DNA from: Phorcus lineatus
Taxonomy: Eukaryota; Mollusca; Gastropoda; Trochida; Trochidae
DNA: 64,000 bases
Direction: 5' to 3'
Assembly: GCA_921293015.1 (NCBI GenBank)
Contig: OV121095.1
Coordinates: forward strand, 38,599,484-38,663,483
In this document: piece by piece, positions 57,126 through 64,000 of the stretch
How the letters are laid out: each line of letters opens with the position of its first letter
Numbering within the stretch: position 1 is the stretch's first letter
Notes under the pieces: model-generated
The model's database searches: none
What the model was told of the DNA's origin: nothing
The model's input: the letters and a program-made list of their open reading frames with translations, nothing else
Translations under genes and position numbers: made by a program

Positions 57126-58165
57126 TTTTTTCAGGATTTTAATTTCATGTATGCAGTCAAAAAGGGGACTTGCTGAATGAGGACCTATAGACTGTATATG
57201 CGATTCCTATCTATTACACAGTCATGAATTAAGATTACCCTTTAATACATTGGACCCGGATTTTACAACTAGCCGATGACGACTTGATTAACACTCAATG
57301 TATCTTGTTTCGATCTCAACATTACTTTATCATAGCGACACTTGATAATGTTTTAACAAATCAGGAAAATATATAAAATGTCTTCATTGGTAGGTATTTA
57401 TAAGCTGCTGTGATGAAGAGACCAATGTACAGAGAGTAAACTTCCTTGTTGCATTGTGACGTTTTGCTGCAGATACTAACTTCGTTACCACTACTGTTAC
57501 TTTGCTCGTTGTATCTTTTAAATCTGAATATTTTATCATTTCTTCATGTATTTGCTCCGATTCCTTTTCATGTTTTCCTATGATGTTTATTCAATTCAAG
57601 ATATAGTTTATACCTTGGTCATGTGACTCAAACAAAAAGATAATGATTTGATTTTTTTTTAATGATAATGACTTCATTTATTTGAGTTAATTACTTTTGA
57701 AACTGAAAATCAGTCTTACAAAAAAAATTTCCTGAAAGAAATGAAACGATGTTGTCTAAAGTTGGCCAAAACAGAAGGATCAGCTGATGAATGATACATC
57801 ATTTTAAAAATAGATTTTTAATCAAAACGCCATTTTCATTCATGAGCATAGGTAACGTCACTTTACGTATTACGGGATATCCCGATTCACGAGTGATAAA
57901 TCAACGTATAACGTTCAAATAAATCCCGTCCATTCACCAGGTTACGTAGCAGGAATAACCGCTACATGAAACAGAAATGTAGCATTAATCACACATAGTT
58001 TTGATGATTAATTTTATCCCAAATGATAATATCTTCTTGACTTAGATTATTCTTAGTAATCTGTCATTTGATGTGAAGATCAATATAGTTAGAAATTTGA
58101 GATGGTGTGTACTCATCCAGGAAATATTGTCAAGTTGAATATAATCTCTCTTGATGCTATGGTCC

Positions 58166-58315
58166 AGTCTGAATAAAATCGACCGTGTAACGAGGACTAA
58201 AAGTTTTAAAATATAAAACATTGACTATACCGAGATATGAACGCGTTCTAAAAGGCACGGAACGAGTTCGTGTCTCTGTAGTCAATATCTTGAAACTATT
58301 ATACCTGTGGTACAA
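58166..58315. mobile_element. Short foldback element of the CAGTCTGA family, damaged
   Basis: The left end CAGTCTGAATAAAATCGACC and an inverted interior (GTCAATATCTTGAAAC against TTTTAAAATAT...TTGAC) are present. The right terminal repeat is deleted, by comparison with 63657-63804. Confidence 0.65.
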
Positions 58316-58480
58316 GAAAGAGAGAAAAGCGCTCATAAAATGATTATGAATAATCGCTTGATAAGATAACAACTTAAATGACCTGATAACTTATGACACT
58401 GGAAGGGGCGGGACACTGCCACCCACACCCCGTGTTCTGACAAACTGGAAATGTTTTTGTTGCAAGGAAGTTGATTCTTA

Positions 58481-59966
58481 CAATGACAAGACGTTTCGGA
58501 CGTTTCTCGTAGGTGTTGATGTACAACTTGTTTGATCACTTAAAGATTTGTTTTGTCAGTCGTTAAAATCGTTACTTTTATCTGCATATGTATATGTACA
58601 ACCAATTGGTAATGCTCTACAATTTACTTACGTAAATAAAATTGTTGAAGCCGGAAATATGTGTATCGATTACTGTTTTACTGTTAAAGTGTTAAATCAA
58701 TTGAATCGTATACTGAACAAAATTACTAAGGCATATTGCAGTTTTCGTGGTCTATATTTTATCAGTGGGTTAGTAAAAAATAATACAATGTTTACTATTT
58801 TATAATTAACACATATCACTATCTTTTTCTGTCCAGTATAAATGACCATAAAACATTTGTTTCTTTCCCTTTAAAAAATCCTTTTACTGTCCTTAAGTAT
58901 GTGATTGGCTCCACGACGAAAATGCCAAAAATAAATGAAGGAATTAAATGCTCAATATTTCATGTTATTGTATATATTGATGACGGTAATGATGATGAGT
59001 AAGATAAAAGTATGACAATTTCATGACATTTTCTTTGTTAACATAGAAAAGGATATTATGAAGAGAGTAAAGTTGGAAACAATGAGTGAGAGAGACAGTT
59101 AACTGTGTACTCAACTTTGTACAGCTCTCCATTCCAGAATTTAATCTCATCTGAACTGCATTTTTCTCTTTTTGGACTTTGTTTCCTCTTCAAATGATAC
59201 CGACAAAAACTGTACATCTATATTGTATAAAGAGTTCCTGTTTGATAACGACAAGAGAATATATTTACTTGTAGCATAGTTTTAGTAAATAGCTTGACGT
59301 CGACATATTCAATTCATTATGATGGAACTTCTTTCGAAGGAGCAACATTGAGTTAAGCAACGCAGCCCTAAAGACACCCTGTTGTTCAAAGGTCACTTCA
59401 CTCATCTAAGGTCAATTAACACAGTTCACTCCAAATGATGTTATACAATTTTAGGTTCTCCACAATGCTTGAAACAGCAATGTTGGGTAAACCCTATATA
59501 GACGGAGGCTGAGTTCTCCGCCAATAAGCTAAGTTCACACTTGGTTAACCATCCCCGAGTTTCAATCCATTAAAGACGATAATATTTGAGATTCCTTGCA
59601 TTAATGGTTTCTGGATAAAAAGGAAAGAAGGTTTGTTACCGGCCATATATGAGTGTCGATCAAGACCAAATCTAAACCTATGTGACCTTGTAATAAGGAT
59701 AATATTCTTAAAGATTTGAGCTTCCTTTGCTCACTGGTTCGGATTTGGTTAACCACCATAAGGTTGCAACCTTGTAACCAGGCAGAAATCTACAAACTTC
59801 TATCCCCGTAGATAATGGTACCATCCAATCAAATTTTTGTTTTGGAGGTGCAGCATTTTGAAGGAGACGTAGAAGAGTGGAAAGTCCATGGACGACCTCA
59901 AGGCAATCCACCAGGCCTGTCTGGACCTACATATATAAACCTGAGCCAATCCACCAAGAATTGTTA
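58481..59966. other. Unique spacer between the duplicated segments; no gene recognised
   Basis: Overlapping short frames on both strands around 59700-60030 have no recognisable domain. Nothing else was identified. Confidence 0.4.
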
Positions 59967-61064
59967 TATCCCCTGTTTCTGCCAGCGTCCAATATTTCAT
60001 GTGGACATTAGACAGCTGACTTCCTAGTCGATTTAAAAATTCAAAATCTTTTTGTCAAATAAGGATTTATGGATGTGTGTTAAATAAATCATGTGGTTAA
60101 AGCCTCGTTCTCGACCCCTCACCTTCCCATGCCCTATATTTAGTGTAAATACACAGGTACGTTAAGATTACGTTCGTTTTTTGTGTCAATATCTAATACA
60201 AAAAAACTTTTAAATGAAAGTTCTGAAAAAATTCGTGAAGCTGACAGCAATGCGAAGTAGTCGAATAAAAGGTCTTAAGTTTCATCATACATGTGTGTAA
60301 ATATACGATCATGGGAAATTCATTTTTCATTCCACGTGATTTAACTGTATATATAAAATTATATATACAGTCAAAATGTTAAGGAACAGCCTTTTCTGTT
60401 TTAGAACAGCAAATTACCATAATGAAAAATAAGAGGTTTCGTAAAAAAAAGTACAGTAGAGTATGCTATACAATTATGAAAATCTAATCGTTCCTAAGAT
60501 AAAACTTAATCGCCGTAGTTTGAAAATGTATGGTAAATATGAATAGTATCAATTTTGATATCCAGTTACTAACTCTTACTATAATCGTAGTAACGTAACT
60601 CAAATTTGTCATAGAATGAAGATTGCGTCACAACCGTTCGATATAGTAAGGTTTAGGGGTTGTATCTAACTTTGGTTTACCCACATCTTTCTTTAAAGGC
60701 ACCAATGCACACCAATATTTCTTAAACACAAAGATGCACAGATACTCCCGTTATTACTTACGATACACACTCAGGTAATCTACCTCGTAAGTTACTAGTA
60801 AAACAAATATCTGCGTTTTCGGTTATAAAGTTGATTCTAAAAGACCGGAAGTAGTTTTTGCAAAGTTGCATTAAATCCGCATGAACTACCATATAGGAAA
60901 TATTTAAATTTTGCTCATAACCAGAAAAACACTTTGGTTTATCAAATTACAATGCTAATACTATGTTATTGAACCGGTTAATTTACGAGATTTAATAACT
61001 ATTCTCAGTTAAAAGTATGGGAAAATTTAAAAGCTGCGCACGTTATTAGTTCAGCCGTTTTCGA

Positions 61065-61334
61065 CTGTCCATAATATTTCCATTTTGTGCACAGCTGTCC
61101 ATAATATTTCCATTTTGTGCACAGCTGTCCATAATATTTCCATTTTGTGCACAGCTGTCCATAATATTTCCATTTTGTGCACAGCTGTCCATAATATTTC
61201 CATTTTGTGCACAGCTGTCCATAATATTTCCATTTTGTGCACAGCTGTCCATAATATTTCCATTTTGTGCACAGCTGTCCATAATATTTCCATTTTGTGC
61301 ACAGCTGTCCATAATATTTCCATTTTGTGCACAG
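61065..61334. repeat. 30-bp perfect tandem array, nine units
   Basis: Nine identical units starting CTGTCCATAATATTTCCATT and ending TTGTGCACAG. As 30 is a multiple of three, long open frames appear in several frames on both strands; these are artefacts. The single-copy ancestor is visible in copy A at about 56170-56200. Confidence 0.98.
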
Positions 61335-61948
61335 CTGACCATATTTTTCTTTATCTTTCAGGCAACAGAGGCCGTCTTAACATTTTGATTGTTGATTGCA
61401 GGCCATATGTAATGAATGATAAATTGCATTGATAGAAAGCCTCAGTGAATGTCTATGCTCTCATATATCTTAAAATAGCCACTTTGAATCGAAAAAGCGT
61501 GCTATAGTGCCTTTAACTACAGTTTAAATAAGTTCTGCATTGCTTGGTAAAAATGTGTACTGTTTTGAAACCTGGACGTACCTCAATCACTTTCAATAAC
61601 AACATAGAAATAATGACTTTATTATTCGATGAATTCATGAGAATTGAAGTATGCCAATTGTAGACTGAAATGTCACTAGGGACTAGGTACACTATGACGT
61701 GTACCTTACAATAAATAAGTTCTTGTGTAATACACTGTGAGGTGTTTTAAATCTAAAATGTTCTAATGGTCATCAAATCACGCTGAAGCATAAAGGGATG
61801 GTCTTTTGCCTTATATTTAGAAATGACCGTTTGATATCGTTTTAAAAATAACTTACCCCTGTCTAATTAAAGTCAGCTCCAATGTTTCCATCTATCTGCG
61901 TTTGATAAATTTTCGATATTACGTTGTAGTAATTGAAATATAGTATTT

Positions 61949-62426
61949 AGTACCGGAACTTAATACATGGTGATGACGTGATTACCTTTAAGTCTGTCCC
62001 CGCCAGGAAGGTTGGTAGGTTTTTAGATATTTTTGTTAATACAGAGTGTGGTCTCTTTACTTCGATATGAGAAATCTAAACCGTCTCAAATATGAAATTT
62101 AACCTCTGAAAGTGTGTGTGTCATGACTCGAATATGCAAACCTCCGACTATTCTCTATTCCAATGAGCTACAGAGGGGTGACAGAAGTAGAGGGAAGTTT
62201 GTCAGAACGAAACCTGTGTTTTTCATTAGACGGGCAGGGCGTTGAGAGCACGGATAGAATGTTTTAAACACGTGATATGCGGGGTATTGCCTGTACATCA
62301 AATCTACATTCACTAACGAATGGCGTTACACGTGTAAAAATAGTAAAATATGAGCCCATGATTCGAATCTCGCCAGGGGCTCGGCAACTTTATCTGCAGT
62401 AGAGAACTGTTCTACATGCGGATCGC
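61949..62426. other. Copy-B-specific block, 478 bp
   Basis: It separates GTATTTAG from TTGCAATGCTAC, which are adjacent in copy A. It contains GATTCGAATCTCGCC, which looks like a polymerase III B box. No clear flanking duplication was found, so it may be an insertion in B or a deletion in A. Confidence 0.5.
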
Positions 62427-62622
62427 TTGCAATGCTACACAGCCACCACACGCACAGTACTAACCATAGTTCGCTAGTTCAAGCCGATACTAGCAGGTTT
62501 CACAGCAATGCATAGCCACATTGATGTTGCGGGCTTTCTCCCTGCATTAATAAAAGCAGCCGTGATATAAGTGAAAATGCTCTTGAAAGCCGTGTTAAAC
62601 CCCAACTAACCTTACCTCTTTT
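62427..62622 (+). repeat. SINE-like dispersed repeat, copy 3
   Basis: Counterpart of 56935-57125, with GCAATGCATAGCCACATTGA, GGGCTTTCTCCCTGCATTAA and GTTAAACCCCAACTAACC. Closer to copy 2 than to the copy at the start of the window. Confidence 0.7.
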
Positions 62623-63656
62623 ATTCAGAATTTTAATTTCATGTATGCAGTCAAATTAAGACTTGCTGAATGAGGATCTAGACCGTATATAAGATTCCTA
62701 TCTATAACACAGTCATGAGACAAGACTGCCCTTACATTGGTCCCGGATTTTACAAGTAACCGATGACGACTTGATAAACACTCGATCACATATCACTCCG
62801 TGCAGTATCTTGTATCGTTCTCAACATTAGTTTATCCTAGCGACACTTAACGGTGTTTTAACAAAGCAGGAAAATATATATGAATTCATTGGTAGATATT
62901 TATAAGCGGTTGTGATGAAGCGACCAATGTAAGGATAGTAAACTTCCTTGTTTGATTTGTGACGTTTTGCTGCGGATACTGACATCGTTATCACTGCTCT
63001 TACTTACTCGTTGTATCTTTTAAACTTCAATATTTTTATGATTTCTTCATATATCTGCTCCGGTTTTTCTTGTTCATGTTTTCCTATGATGTTTATTTAA
63101 TTCAAGTTATAGTTTAAACCTTGATCATGTGACACAAACAAAAATAAAAATTTTGAAATTGTATGTAATCTTGACTTCAATGTTTCTAGTTAATTACTTC
63201 TGAAACTGAAATTAAGTTTGAAAGACTTTTTATAATCCCTGAAAGAAATGAAACGATGTTGTCTAAAGTTGGCCAAAATAGATCATCTGATGAATGATAC
63301 ATCATTTTAAAACAGCTCCTTAATCATAACACCATATTCATTCACAAGCGTAAGAAACGTCATTATTCGTAATTGGGGATATTCCAATCCACGAGTAAAT
63401 GAACGTAAAACGTTAAAAATATCTCGTCCATTCAATAGGTTGCGTAGCAGGGATGACCGCGACATGAAACAGAAATTTAGCATCTCTCACACATAGTTTA
63501 GATAATTGATTTTTCCCAAATAAAAATATCTTCTTGACTTAGATTATTTTTAGTAATCTGTCATTTGATGTAATTATCAACATAATTTGCGATGGCGTTT
63601 ACTCATCCAGGAAATACAGTCAAGTTAAACTTAATCTCTCTTGGTGCTATGTTACA

Positions 63657-63804
63657 GTCTGAATAAAATCGATCGTGTTACGAGGAATAAAAGTTTCAAA
63701 ATATTGTCTCTACTGAGAAACGTGTTAAAAGCTAGTTCGTATCTCGGAAGTCAATATCTTGAAACGATTATACCTCGCAACACGGTCGATTTTAATCAGA
63801 CTGT
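63657..63804. mobile_element. Short foldback element of the CAGTCTGA family, about 148 bp
   Basis: Both ends are present: CAGTCTGAATAAAATCGATC and CGGTCGATTTTAATCAGACTG, with inverted arms through TTTCAAAATATTG. Flanks (GCTATGTTA and TGATCAAAG) show no target duplication. Same family as the 537-bp element at 54896. Confidence 0.75.
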
Positions 63805-64000
63805 GATCAAAGGAAGAGAGAAAAGCGCTCATAAAATGATTCTGAATAATCGTTGGATAAGATAACCCGATAATTACCTTGTCACACACTGGCACGGGAA
63901 CTTGAAGGGGTGGAGGGGTGGAGGGAATCAGTTTCAAATAAGGGCACTGCACTGCACTGCTGTTTTGACAAGCTGGAAATTTTTTTTGTTGCAAAAAGGT

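Larger units (their letters stand above)
54866..58480. repeat. Duplicated segment, copy A
   Basis: Collinear with 59967-64000 over its whole length apart from insertions and deletions. Shared anchors include TATATCCCCTGTTT, CCAGCGTCCAATATTTCATG, AGAGGCCGTCTTAACATTTT, the SINE-like repeat, CAAAGTTGGCCAAAA-type text and CAGTCTGAATAAAATCGA. It lacks coding capacity. It carries the 537-bp foldback insertion and about 110 bp near 56530-56650 that are absent from copy B. It could be a segmental duplication or two copies of a large non-autonomous element. Confidence 0.85.
59967..64000. repeat. Duplicated segment, copy B (runs to the window edge)
   Basis: Direct copy of 54866-58480, about 5 kb further on. 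It differs by a nine-unit 30-bp array (61065-61334) where copy A has one unit, by a 478-bp extra block at about 61949-62426, and by absence of the 537-bp foldback element. Its right end resembles copy A up to the last bases of the window, so it may continue outside. Confidence 0.85.

Noticed and set aside
61046-61432. Long repetitive open frames on both strands (98, 93 and 115 codons)
   Set aside because: They are produced by a 30-bp tandem repeat without stops; the paralogous segment has a single unit and no such frame.
62340-62385. tRNA gene suggested by GATTCGAATCTCGCC
   Set aside because: A B-box-like string is present but no A box or cloverleaf could be assembled around it.

Overview
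The window is nuclear DNA of an animal, most likely a marine mollusc and plausibly a bivalve. It is AT-rich. Its genes have spliceosomal introns with GT/AG borders, and it carries many decayed LINE 3' ends, foldback elements and minisatellites. The mollusc call is inference from TNF-ligand style, repeat style and C2H2/THAP gene types. No rRNA, tRNA, CRISPR or bacterial-style operon was seen.

Four genes can be supported. (1) A long C2H2 zinc-finger gene on the minus strand (6620-9289) has an acidic N-terminal half and 16 fingers, the last 12 arranged as repeated two-finger modules. (2) A TNF-superfamily ligand gene on the minus strand (13480-17725) has three coding exons that join in phase to a 320-residue type II membrane protein. 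(3) A second, strongly diverged TNF-like ligand gene on the minus strand (43916-48825) has four coding exons that join to 263 residues. (4) A short THAP-domain gene lies on the plus strand (51246-51686). The two TNF-like genes share layout: an intracellular/TM/stalk exon ending in phase 0, a long first intron (2.9 and 3.5 kb), and a phase-1 intron just after the first beta strand of the TNF domain. Each also has a perfect GGGRNNYYCC kappaB-type site just upstream of a TATA-like box; in gene 1 a perfect TGACGTCA site lies one base from it.

Layout: 1-6.1 kb holds a SINE-like repeat, two foldback elements and a possible zinc-finger relic. The ZNF gene is at 6.6-9.3 kb and TNF gene 1 with its promoter at 12-18 kb. 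From 18 to 43 kb there is a gene desert with LINE relics (about 18.7, 26.9, 29.1, 33.4 and 36.8 kb), TTAA-flanked elements (20 and 39 kb), a very small TIR element and simple repeats. TNF gene 2 spans 43.3-49 kb; its last 100 bp of coding/3' sequence is repeated seven times in tandem, and its first intron carries a nine-unit 81-bp minisatellite. The THAP gene is near 51.4 kb. From 54.9 to 64 kb there are two copies of a 3-4 kb duplicated segment. One is interrupted by a 537-bp foldback element with a 9-bp target duplication; the other contains nine identical 30-bp units.

How the genes work together: the two TNF-like ligands would be membrane-anchored cytokines, plausibly under NF-kappaB (and, for gene 1, ATF/CREB/AP-1) control. 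The ZNF and THAP genes encode probable DNA-binding proteins with no evident link to them. All exon joins were read by eye from splice consensus and phase, without transcript data.
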